Of a DNA stretch of 42,878 bases, positions 25,652 to 33,901 are shown piece after piece. The DNA is from Melioribacter sp051488665. Its GTDB lineage: Bacteria > Bacteroidota > Ignavibacteria > Ignavibacteriales > Melioribacteraceae. Location: positions 1-42,878 of the forward strand of contig NZ_JBPSEG010000018.1 of the NCBI RefSeq assembly GCF_051488665.1, in the 5' to 3' direction. The notes below the pieces were generated by a model. It saw only the letters and a program-made list of their open reading frames with translations. It ran no database searches and had not been told where the DNA came from. Each line of letters begins with the position of its first letter. The stretch's first letter is position 1. The translations under genes and the position numbers were made by a program.

Positions 25652-26213
25652 TAACCCGAATCCCTTTTGGAGGAACAAATGTAAAGATTTCTTCTCTTAA
25701 TTTTACGTCTGTCTTTATATTGTTTAATTCGAGAATATGTTTCTCTCCGTTGAAGTCGGTTATTTCAATTTTTCTGAAGAAGTCGTCTGAAATTTCAATT
25801 ATGATTTTTTTAAAATCCATTTCGTTATTCGGTATCAATTCCAGATAATTTTTCCCTTCGTCGTCCTTAAAATTTTTCACATCGCATTTTTTAGGCAATT
25901 CGAACAAATATCTTTCTATTGTAAAAGAAGAAGGTTCTTCTTTAAAGTCGCTGACAATCACTCTTTTGCCTGTAATATCGTAATTCCAAACGCTCCTTGA
26001 GTCGGATACAATTTTCCTTGCACCGGATTCGATAACAAATTTATTCTGTTTTTTGTAAATAAATTTTCCGCTAATATTCATTGCCGGAGATGTAAATTTA
26101 AAGTCGGCGGCAAAGTTATCGATCGAATTAAACCGATCCTGCAATTTTTTCAATAGCGGGTCGGTCTGAGCCGATTGAATTAATAGAAGCAGAATCATAG
26201 CGAAACGCAGCAT
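25638..26213 (-). CDS. lolA: LolA-like outer-membrane lipoprotein carrier
   Basis: 191 residues. Residues 1-17 are a signal peptide. The mature part fits the LolA half-barrel: an amphipathic helix (LLKKLQDRFNSIDNF) and strands such as FAADFKFTSP, GKFIYKKQNKFVIESG, SRSVWNYDITGKRVIVSDF and IRVIDLR at the end. LolA carries lipoproteins across the periplasm. Sequence divergence leaves open that this is a LolA paralogue. It shares one base with the ftsK stop and overlaps the flippase-like gene by 14 bases, so the three are translated together. Confidence 0.85.
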   Translation of the reverse strand: MLRFAMILLLLIQSAQTDPLLKKLQDRFNSIDNFAADFKFTSPAMNISGKFIYKKQNKFVIESGARKIVSDSRSVWNYDITGKRVIVSDFKEEPSSFTIERYLFELPKKCDVKNFKDDEGKNYLELIPNNEMDFKKIIIEISDDFFRKIEITDFNGEKHILELNNIKTDVKLREEIFTFVPPKGIRVIDLR

Positions 26214-28681
26214 CAGAGCGACCTCAGAATAGTTTCAAGTTGTTCTTCGTTTTCAACAATCACTTCCCTGGCTTTGCTGCCTTCGGAAGGGCCTACAATT
26301 CCGACCTGTTCCAACTGGTCGATAATTCTGGCTGCGCGCGAGTAACCGAGTTTCAAACGTCTTTGCAATAAAGAAACCGAGCCTTGTTGATGTCTCACTA
26401 CAACGCGCGCGGCTTCTTCGAACATCGGGTCTAAGTCGGAAAGCATATCGTACATTTCGGATTTTTGTTTTTCCTGCAGCGACGGCAGGAAATATCTTTT
26501 GGAATAACCTTCCTGGATATAGATATGATTTACCACTTTTTCAACTTCCTCGGTCGATATAAACGCATTTTGAATTCTTATCGGCTTCGGCATTCCGGTC
26601 GGCAAAAAGAGCATATCCCCTCTCCCCAACAATTGTTCCGCGCCGTTCATGTCCAATATAGTGCGCGAATCGATTTTGGAAGCAACCTGATACGCAATAC
26701 GCGAGCTGAAATTGGCTTTAATAACGCCCGTTATCACATTAACCGAAGGTCTTTGCGTTGCAAGTATAAGATGAATTCCAACAGCCCTTGCAAGTTGCGC
26801 CAGACGAGCTATCGGTTCTTCCACTTCTTTGCCCGAGGTAATCATAAGATCCGCCAATTCGTCTATAATAACAATTATGTATGGCAGTTTATGATGCTTC
26901 ATTTCGTCGGTGTCTTTTGGCTTGGTTCTGGGATTCAAAACTTTTTTATTGTAATCCATTATGTTACGAACGCCGGCTTTTGCAAGTTTGTCGTATCTTT
27001 TTTCCATCTCGAATTCAACCGCTTTCAAAGCGAGCAACGCATTGGACGGATTCGTAATTATTTCCTCATTGAGGTCGGGCGATACGGCGAGGAAATGTTT
27101 TGACAGCTTTTTATAAAATGAAAGTTCTATTTTCTTCGGGTCGATAATAACAAATTTGATGTCCGATGGATGTTTCGAATAGAGAAGACTGTTGATTATC
27201 ATATTAATGCCGACGCTCTTGCCGGAGCCGGTAGAACCTGCAATAAGGAGGTGAGGCATAGCAGCCAGATCCGATATATAGACGTCGCCCGAAATCGTTT
27301 TACCCAACGCCAGCGGCAATTCCGCTTTTGCGCCCTTCAGTTTGCTGAGGACGGAATAGGCTCGTACAATCGAGGCTTCGGCATTAGGTATTTCGACTCC
27401 GATGGCGCTCTTGCCAGGGATAGGCGCAATAATACGGATTCCCCTCGCAGCCAATGCCAACGCAATATCGTGTTCAAGACTGACGATTCTGCTAATTTTA
27501 ACTCCGGGAGCCGGAACGATTTCATAAAGAGTGACTACGGGTCCCGGCGTAACGGTAATATCTTCTATTTGAATATCGAAAAGAGCCAGTTTATCTTTCA
27601 ACAGCTGTGCGTTCCGTTTAAGCTCGCTTTCGTGAACTTTAATTTCTTCTTCTTCTGGAGCCTGCAGCAAATCAAGCGTGGGCGGTTTATAATTAATTTT
27701 TTCTTCCCATTGATCGGGCAAATCGGCTTCCTTAGTGAAATCGACGGGCTCCTCTCTCTCGTCTTCTTTTTTATCTTTTGATTTTTTCTTTTCGACCGCT
27801 TCAGGTATTTCTTCAACTGTTTTGGCAACAGGCGTTTCTTCTTTTTTCAGAATTTTAATACGCGTTTCGGGTACGCTTTCTTCTGCTTCTGTTTTCTCTT
27901 CTTCTTCCGTTTTATCTTTTTTGCGCAATAATGATTTTAAAGGACTTTCTTTTTCTTTCTTTTTACCGTCGGTTTCTTCCGCATTTATTTCTTTCTTTAT
28001 TTTAACTTCCACATCGCTTTTCTTTTCAGCGGACGAATTTTCAAAATACTGAAGCAGTTTATTGTACAATACGCTCAGCTTGATATCGAATGAAATAATA
28101 AGCGTGGCTACAAGCATAGCAAATAAGAATATGATGCTCCCGAGTCCGCCCAACAGTCGGCTAAGAACAGTTCCGAAGAATTTTCCGATGTTGCCCGACA
28201 GTTCGTATACGTCGGGAAATAACCCGATCTCCGGCGCGGATTGCAATACCCCGAAAAATGAGGCAAGTATTAATCCCGTAGCGATTAGAAAGTTTGTAAT
28301 GTAGACAGACAGTTTAATATCGGCGGCTTTCAGTATTGTATAGCCCCATAAAAAAATAATTACGGGAAAGATCAAAGAGAAATACCCGATTGTGGAATGG
28401 ATAAAGAAGTAAGCCAGATAAGCTCCAATAATCCCCAACCAATTATGCGCATTGGCAATATTCTTACTCAGTTCGGGACCGGGATTAAACAACTCGAAAA
28501 GGTCTTTAATAGTATAAGAAAAAGCGGCTTCGTCCGCGCGCGAGTACGATAAAATGCTCAAGAACAAAAAAAGCGAAAATACGATTAGGAATAAACCCAG
28601 AAGTTTTTTCTTTTTTCTGGGAGTAATAATAAAATACTCTCTCTCGGAGTTACTGTTTTTCTTTGATTTCTTTTTACTCAT
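26213..28681 (-). CDS. ftsK: DNA translocase FtsK
   Basis: 822 residues. Four membrane helices lie within about 28-200. A charged linker (216-340), very rich in Lys and Glu, leads to the motor. Walker A is GSTGSGKS at 482-489, Walker B IIVIIDELADLM, and the C-terminal gamma winged helix (about 755-822, with SVSLLQRRLKLGYSRAARI) reads KOPS-type polarity sequences. It pumps chromosome ends through the septum and activates Xer recombinases at dif; xerD lies in the same window. The linker is short compared with E. coli. Confidence 0.97.
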   Translation of the reverse strand: MSKKKSKKNSNSEREYFIITPRKKKKLLGLFLIVFSLFLFLSILSYSRADEAAFSYTIKDLFELFNPGPELSKNIANAHNWLGIIGAYLAYFFIHSTIGYFSLIFPVIIFLWGYTILKAADIKLSVYITNFLIATGLILASFFGVLQSAPEIGLFPDVYELSGNIGKFFGTVLSRLLGGLGSIIFLFAMLVATLIISFDIKLSVLYNKLLQYFENSSAEKKSDVEVKIKKEINAEETDGKKKEKESPLKSLLRKKDKTEEEEKTEAEESVPETRIKILKKEETPVAKTVEEIPEAVEKKKSKDKKEDEREEPVDFTKEADLPDQWEEKINYKPPTLDLLQAPEEEEIKVHESELKRNAQLLKDKLALFDIQIEDITVTPGPVVTLYEIVPAPGVKISRIVSLEHDIALALAARGIRIIAPIPGKSAIGVEIPNAEASIVRAYSVLSKLKGAKAELPLALGKTISGDVYISDLAAMPHLLIAGSTGSGKSVGINMIINSLLYSKHPSDIKFVIIDPKKIELSFYKKLSKHFLAVSPDLNEEIITNPSNALLALKAVEFEMEKRYDKLAKAGVRNIMDYNKKVLNPRTKPKDTDEMKHHKLPYIIVIIDELADLMITSGKEVEEPIARLAQLARAVGIHLILATQRPSVNVITGVIKANFSSRIAYQVASKIDSRTILDMNGAEQLLGRGDMLFLPTGMPKPIRIQNAFISTEEVEKVVNHIYIQEGYSKRYFLPSLQEKQKSEMYDMLSDLDPMFEEAARVVVRHQQGSVSLLQRRLKLGYSRAARIIDQLEQVGIVGPSEGSKAREVIVENEEQLETILRSL

Positions 28682-28706
28682 CTTTCAATTTACTTATCAA
28701 AGTTTT

Positions 28707-29426
28707 TCAAAGTCTCTTCATCGTTCCCGATACATAATACGGAATGACATCCGTGGTTCCGATTTTTGCGCATTCCAGAATATCGTCTTCGAAACCGTTC
28801 TCTATCAACAGCTTGCCGTGTTCCGTTGCGCTGAGAAAGTTGAAAAGATTTTTTGTATTGTTAGTGCTAAGAATCACGCTTGCATTAGCGGAATCCGAGA
28901 GTTCAACATTATCTGTCAATTTACTTATTTCATTTATTAAAATACCGGCGCAGACGGCGTCTTCCAGATTGAACATACCGTTTGTGCCTGCGCAAACAAT
29001 TTCGAAATCCTCGTTGAGCCGGGTCATATGATTTGCAATTGCAGGCAGATTATTGAAGGAGCAGGCAAACAGGTTTTTGCTGAATTTAGCCTTGACAATA
29101 CTTTTACTTCCGTTCGTAGTGTAAAAAATGATCGACTTTCCAGCCACAACTTCGGGGCGATACTCAAGCGGGGAATTTCCGAGGTTAAAGCCTTCCACCA
29201 TTTTAGTATTTCTTTCGCCGCAAAGGAGAGTTTGGCTTCGAAAAGCGTCGCCCGAAATTTTCATCGCAAAGTCGAGCGTGCTCACGGGAATAACTTCCCG
29301 CGCCCCGTTTGCCAACGCGGTAGTAATTACCGTCGTAGCCCGCAGCACATCGATTACCACTACAGTTTTTCCAGTAAAATAGAGTTCGTCCAAAAATATG
29401 TTCGAGAAAAGTACGTTGATTTTCAT
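28707..29426 (-). CDS. comB: ComB-family 2-phosphosulfolactate phosphatase
   Basis: 239 residues, the usual ComB length. It starts with the characteristic VVVIDVLRATTVITTALANGA split around residue 25-45, followed by CGERN and a DDILECAKIGTTDVIPY C-terminus. In methanogens ComB dephosphorylates 2-phosphosulfolactate in coenzyme M synthesis; in bacteria the same family is common without known coenzyme M and its role is unsettled. No ComA or ComC gene is visible here. It lies one base after gcvT and 25 bases before ftsK. Confidence 0.88.
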   Translation of the reverse strand: MKINVLFSNIFLDELYFTGKTVVVIDVLRATTVITTALANGAREVIPVSTLDFAMKISGDAFRSQTLLCGERNTKMVEGFNLGNSPLEYRPEVVAGKSIIFYTTNGSKSIVKAKFSKNLFACSFNNLPAIANHMTRLNEDFEIVCAGTNGMFNLEDAVCAGILINEISKLTDNVELSDSANASVILSTNNTKNLFNFLSATEHGKLLIENGFEDDILECAKIGTTDVIPYYVSGTMKRL

Positions 29427-29427
29427 T

Positions 29428-30510
29428 TCAGTTCTTTATAAATGGCAGTTTAGTTACCGTAGCCGGTATTTCCTTACCTCTGATCAAAAAATTGACCTTC
29501 GTTCCTTCGGAGGCATAGTTTATGTCGATATATCCGAGCGCAATAGCTTTTTCAATAATCGGACTCACTGTGCCGCTTGTTATTTTACCGATGATATTTC
29601 CGTCGGCTGTAACTTCGTAACCGTGACGCGGGAAAGCTTTTTCATGCGATACCATCGGCGCCAATTTCCTTTTCAAACCGTTTTCTTTTATTCGAAGAAG
29701 CGCTTCTTTGCCGATGAAATAGTTCTTCTTTAATTTGACCACCCAGCCGAGGCTTGCTTCCAGCGGGTTTGTGGATTTGTCGATATCGTTGCCATAAAGA
29801 CAATACCCCATTTCAAGACGGAGAGTGTCTCTCGCGCCGAGCCCGACCGGTTTAATATCGAATTCTTTTCCGGCTTCGAAAATCGAGTTCCATATTTTGA
29901 TAGCCGTGTCTTCGTCGCCCTTGAAATAGATTTCATAGCCCAATTCGCCCGTATAGCCGGTTCTCGAAATCAGGGCGTCGATCCCGGCAATTTTGGCGTA
30001 GAAAAAGCGATAATATTCGAGGTTTAATTCGCGGTCGCAAATTTTTTGAAGAACCGCATTTGAATTTGGTCCCTGAACCGCCAGAAGAGAATATTCGTCG
30101 CTCTCGTCCTTAATTTCGACATCGTATTTATTGTTCTTCAAGAGCCAATCGTAATCTTTATCTTTATTTGCCGCATTTACTACAAACATATATTCGTTTT
30201 GATTAATGCGGTAAACAAGCAAGTCGTCCACAATACCGCCGTCTTCGTAACACAACAGCGAATATTGAACGCGTCCGTCGGTGAGAACAGAAGCGTCGTT
30301 TGTAGTAACATATTGAACGAAATCAAGAGCCTTTTCGCCCTTAATTATAATCTCCCCCATATGCGAAACGTCAAAAACACCAACGCTGCTCCTAACGGCT
30401 TTATGCTCCTCAATAATAGAAGTATATTGAATTGGCATTTTAAAGCCGGCAAAGTCGACGATTTTAGCGTTCAGCTTTTGATGAACGGAATAGAATTTTG
30501 TGGTTTTCAT
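29428..30510 (-). CDS. gcvT: Glycine cleavage system T protein (aminomethyltransferase)
   Basis: 360 residues, normal length. GcvT moves the aminomethyl group from lipoylated H protein to tetrahydrofolate, releasing ammonia. The folate-binding and catalytic loop is GGIVDDLL at 91-98, with Asp96 at the position of the catalytic Asp of E. coli GcvT. The family string GLGARDTLRLEMG follows at about 235-247. The genes for H and P proteins are not in the window, so this is a split system. It lies three bases after the transaldolase gene. Confidence 0.95.
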   Translation of the reverse strand: MKTTKFYSVHQKLNAKIVDFAGFKMPIQYTSIIEEHKAVRSSVGVFDVSHMGEIIIKGEKALDFVQYVTTNDASVLTDGRVQYSLLCYEDGGIVDDLLVYRINQNEYMFVVNAANKDKDYDWLLKNNKYDVEIKDESDEYSLLAVQGPNSNAVLQKICDRELNLEYYRFFYAKIAGIDALISRTGYTGELGYEIYFKGDEDTAIKIWNSIFEAGKEFDIKPVGLGARDTLRLEMGYCLYGNDIDKSTNPLEASLGWVVKLKKNYFIGKEALLRIKENGLKRKLAPMVSHEKAFPRHGYEVTADGNIIGKITSGTVSPIIEKAIALGYIDINYASEGTKVNFLIRGKEIPATVTKLPFIKN

Positions 30511-30513
30511 AAG

Positions 30514-31167
30514 TTATTTATTCTCGAGTTTTTTCCAGTCGCTTAAAAATTTTTCCAGACCGATATCGGTGAGAGGATGTTTGAATAATTTTTCGATTAC
30601 GTCGAAAGGAATAGTAGCCACGTCGGCGCCCATCATAGCGGCTTCCACTACGTGGAGTGGATGGCGTATGCTCGCCACGAGCACCTGAGTTTCGAAATCG
30701 TAATTTCTGTAGATCTGCACTATCTGTTCAATCAAATCCATGCCTACGTGACTAATGTCGTCGAGTCTTCCGACAAAAGGGCTAATATACGTAGCGCCGG
30801 CTTTTGCCGCCAGGAGAGCCTGAGTAGGCGAAAAGCAGAGCGTGACGTTTGTTTTGATGCCTTCGGAAGAAAGAGTTTTGACGGCTTTGATTCCTTCTTT
30901 GATAAGCGGAATTTTAACCACTATATTTTTATGAATTTTTGCGAGTTCGCGGGCTTCTTTAAGTATTCCTTCATAATCGGTAGAAACCACCTCGGCGCTG
31001 ACGGGTCCGTCTACAATTTGAACGATTTCATTGAGCAATTCGATGAAGTCTCTTCCTTCTTTTGCTACCAACGACGGATTAGTAGTAACGCCGTCTAGCA
31101 AGCCGTAGGAAGCGGCTTCTTTTATTTGGTCGATATTGGCAGAATCGATAAAGAACTTCATTGCCAC
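30514..31167 (-). CDS. tal: Transaldolase (small MipB/TalC type)
   Basis: 217 residues, the small decameric type. It transfers dihydroxyacetone units in the pentose phosphate pathway. The Schiff-base lysine is Lys85 in VVKIPL. In this subfamily Gln59 marks fructose-6-phosphate aldolases while Glu marks transaldolases; here it is Glu59 (SAEV), so I call a transaldolase. AGGTGGCA precedes the ATG. The gene is separated from the ribonuclease gene upstream by 36 bases and followed by gcvT three bases later. Confidence 0.93.
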   Translation of the reverse strand: MAMKFFIDSANIDQIKEAASYGLLDGVTTNPSLVAKEGRDFIELLNEIVQIVDGPVSAEVVSTDYEGILKEARELAKIHKNIVVKIPLIKEGIKAVKTLSSEGIKTNVTLCFSPTQALLAAKAGATYISPFVGRLDDISHVGMDLIEQIVQIYRNYDFETQVLVASIRHPLHVVEAAMMGADVATIPFDVIEKLFKHPLTDIGLEKFLSDWKKLENK

Positions 31168-31203
31168 CTCTTCTATTTAATGAATAATTTTATTGACGTA
31201 AAA

Positions 31204-32757
31204 TTAAGCAAATTCTTCGGTTAAATCCTCACCGGTTTTTTTGGAATAAATTTTGAACATCTGAGGATTCATCTTTTCGTCTTCTTTAATCTTAAGTCTG
31301 ATAAAATATTTCAACTGAATTTTGGTCAAAGGTGAAATGAAGCCTTCCCGCATTTTCTCGGCCGTAATCGGATGTACCTGCAGAATCAAGGATTTGTTTT
31401 TCCCGTCGAGACGATATCGCTGCAGCCATTTTTCGATTTCGTGAATAACGCTCGAAGTTTTTGTCAATAAACCGGTGCCGTTGCAATACGGACACGGTTC
31501 GGTCATTGACTGGACAATGTTTTCGCGCACGCGCTGGCGAGTAATCTGCATCAATCCGAACTCGGTCATCGGCAGGAGAGCCGTTTTGGCGCGGTCTTTA
31601 CGAAACTCTTTTTTCAGCTCGTCATAAATTTTCTTTCTGTTCTTTTCGTCTTCAAGGTCGATGAAATCGACGACAATCAATCCGCCGATATCGCGCAATC
31701 TCAGTTGACGCACTATCTCCCTTGCGGCTTCGAGATCGGTTTTAAGCGAATTTAGTTCCTGTTCTTTTTTGGCTGCGTATCTGCCGCTGTTAACGTCGAT
31801 TACCGTCATCGCTTCGGTGTGTTCGATAACGATATGTCCTCCGCTTGGCAAGGGAATTCTCCTGCCCATCAGCATTTTAATTTGTTCGTCGATTTTAAAT
31901 GTGGAAAATATCGGCTCTTCGCCTTTATAGAGCTCGATTCTGTCGAGAAGCGAAGGCTGCACAAACTGGACATAGTTTCTAATTTCTTTCCAGAGCTTTT
32001 TGGAGTCGACAAATACTTTCGAAACGTCCGCGGTAAAAAGGTCGCGTATAACGCTGATTGTAGTGCTTAAATCTTTATAAAGAAGCGCGGGCGGACTTTG
32101 CTTTTTGGCTTCTTCTTCGATATCCCTCCATATTTTGACCAGATATTTCAGGTCGGCTGAAAGAGCTTCCTCTTCCTGGTCTTTTGCAGCCGTTCTGATA
32201 ATAAGTCCGCAGTTGTCCGGGAGAATACCCCTGGCAATTCGCCTGAGCCGTTTTCTTTCTCTTATATCCGTGATTTTTTTTGAAACGCCGATTTTATCGT
32301 CCATCGGCAGAAGAACGCAAAATCTGCCGGGAATTGAAATAGACGACGTTACTCTGACTCCTTTGTCTTTTACGGGTTCTTTCAAAATCTGGACTAAAAT
32401 TTCCTGTCCTTTATGAAGGCGTACGAATGATTTTTCTTTCTTTTCTGGTTTTGGTTTTTCCTCGCCGTTATCGTTTTCGTCGGCTTCCAATTCGTCGTCG
32501 TCTTCAAAAATTCCCTGCAGCGCTTCGGTTCTTTCTCCGATATCCGAGAAATGGAGAAAAGCGTCGTGCTTTAAACCGATATCGATAAATGCCGCGCGAA
32601 TTCCGGGTAAAACTCTGGCTACCTTACCGAGATAAATATTGCCGACCATTCTTTGTTTTTCCGGATGATCGACAAAAAAATCGACAAGGTTTCCGTCTTC
32701 CGTAATCGCCACTCTGTTTTGAGTGGTCGAGGTGCTGATAATAATTTCTTTTTTCAT
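31204..32757 (-). CDS. rng: Ribonuclease E/G family endoribonuclease
   Basis: 517 residues, RNase G-like: the catalytic half without the long C-terminal scaffold of RNase E. An S1 domain lies at about 35-140, the catalytic Mg-binding residues are Asp321 (TVIDVNSG) and Asp364 (IVVDFIDLE), and the zinc link CPYC is at 422-425. A highly acidic, then Lys-rich, insertion (about 84-110) interrupts the S1 domain. It processes rRNA 5-prime ends and mRNA. The start lies 21 bases after the dusB stop. Confidence 0.95.
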   Translation of the reverse strand: MKKEIIISTSTTQNRVAITEDGNLVDFFVDHPEKQRMVGNIYLGKVARVLPGIRAAFIDIGLKHDAFLHFSDIGERTEALQGIFEDDDELEADENDNGEEKPKPEKKEKSFVRLHKGQEILVQILKEPVKDKGVRVTSSISIPGRFCVLLPMDDKIGVSKKITDIRERKRLRRIARGILPDNCGLIIRTAAKDQEEEALSADLKYLVKIWRDIEEEAKKQSPPALLYKDLSTTISVIRDLFTADVSKVFVDSKKLWKEIRNYVQFVQPSLLDRIELYKGEEPIFSTFKIDEQIKMLMGRRIPLPSGGHIVIEHTEAMTVIDVNSGRYAAKKEQELNSLKTDLEAAREIVRQLRLRDIGGLIVVDFIDLEDEKNRKKIYDELKKEFRKDRAKTALLPMTEFGLMQITRQRVRENIVQSMTEPCPYCNGTGLLTKTSSVIHEIEKWLQRYRLDGKNKSLILQVHPITAEKMREGFISPLTKIQLKYFIRLKIKEDEKMNPQMFKIYSKKTGEDLTEEFA

Positions 32758-32778
32758 CTATAAAAACTCTGTTTGTTA

Positions 32779-33846
32779 TTACATTAAAGCTTCGAATTCA
32801 TCTGTTTCGAGCCAATATAAAACTTTTTTTCTGAATCGATAATCGATTTCAGCGTTTGTAAAATTTTCTGTTTTCATTTTTTTTACTAAAAATACGTGCT
32901 CGTCTACAATATCGTATAAGTCCGTATAATTTAGCAAACTAAATACTTTTTTGAGTATTGAATCCAATTCCGGGTAAAATCTGAAATACCAAAGTAACTG
33001 TTTCTTCCCTTTGTCCAGAGCTTTATCGGGACCGTATTCATTTTCGAGCAATTTCAAATGTTTCTTCAATACTTTGGCAGCCGTATCAATTTCGGGATGT
33101 CCCGGATCGAATCCTTCGGCGGAGAGTTTGTTATATCTCTCGAAGATAAACGGATTGCCGAGGGCTCCCCGGGCAATCATTGCCGAATAACAGCCTGTTG
33201 TATCGATCATTTTCTTAGTATCTTGCGGAGTAAACAAAGAGCCGTTTCCTATTACTTTCAAATTTGTGGATTCCTTAATTTTCCGGATCCAATCCCAATT
33301 GACTTCCGAATCGTACCTCTGTTTTTTCGTTCTGGCATGAACGGTAATAAACGAAGCGCCGTTGTTTTCGACTGCCCTTACAATATCGAGGATATCGATA
33401 TTCTTGTCGTCATAACCGAGCCGGATTTTAACCGAGACCGGTATGCCGTTCGAATTTTTAGCCATCGAATCGACAATTTTACCGATTCTTTTCGGGTCGT
33501 TCAGAAGCGCCGCGCCCATATTGCAGGAAGTGACTTTATCCACAGGGCAGCCGCAGTTGAGGTCGATTAAATCGGGTTTGTAACGAGTTATTTCTTTTAC
33601 GGCTTCGCCGATAATCGAAGGGTCGTTGCCCAATATTTGAACGCCAATCGGTTTTTCAGCCCTGTCGAAAACAAGATATCTCAAAGTATTAAAGTCGCCT
33701 TCTACAACGCCCAGAGCGCTGACCATTTGAGTAAACACCAAACCGGCGCCGCGCTCTCTGGCAATTCTTCTGAACGGCGAGTCGGTAATCTCTGCCATTG
33801 GAGCCAAAAACAGTCGATTTTCCAGTTCGAGATTACCGATTCCCAT
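32779..33846 (-). CDS. dusB: tRNA-dihydrouridine synthase (DusB-like)
   Basis: 355 residues. An FMN-dependent TIM barrel reduces uridines in tRNA. N-terminal LAPMAEITDSPFR is the FMN site, and NCGCPVDKV at 97-105 carries the catalytic Cys100. HARTKKQRYDSEVNW and GNGSLFTP follow as in the family. The helical C-terminal domain is longer than in E. coli DusB (about 60 residues more). Which uridines are modified cannot be told. It begins 55 bases after pnp, beyond the terminator, so it needs its own promoter or relies on readthrough. Confidence 0.9.
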   Translation of the reverse strand: MGIGNLELENRLFLAPMAEITDSPFRRIARERGAGLVFTQMVSALGVVEGDFNTLRYLVFDRAEKPIGVQILGNDPSIIGEAVKEITRYKPDLIDLNCGCPVDKVTSCNMGAALLNDPKRIGKIVDSMAKNSNGIPVSVKIRLGYDDKNIDILDIVRAVENNGASFITVHARTKKQRYDSEVNWDWIRKIKESTNLKVIGNGSLFTPQDTKKMIDTTGCYSAMIARGALGNPFIFERYNKLSAEGFDPGHPEIDTAAKVLKKHLKLLENEYGPDKALDKGKKQLLWYFRFYPELDSILKKVFSLLNYTDLYDIVDEHVFLVKKMKTENFTNAEIDYRFRKKVLYWLETDEFEALM

Positions 33847-33865
33847 TTAATCACTCTTCCTTTAT

Positions 33866-33897
33866 TTAAAAAAACAACGCCGGTTTTTCACCGGCGC
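33866..33897 (-). terminator. Intrinsic terminator downstream of pnp
   Basis: On the minus strand CGCCGGT and ACCGGCG pair perfectly (33890-33896 with 33878-33884) around a five-base loop, followed by TTGTTTTTTT. It begins five bases after the pnp stop and is the strongest terminator in the window; it marks the end of the rimP-to-pnp cluster. Confidence 0.93.
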
Positions 33898-33901
33898 AAT
33901 A

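Noticed and set aside
26465..27781. Two plus-strand open frames of over 200 codons inside ftsK
   Set aside because: Mirror of the FtsK motor coding; low-complexity arginine/phenylalanine composition with no domain.
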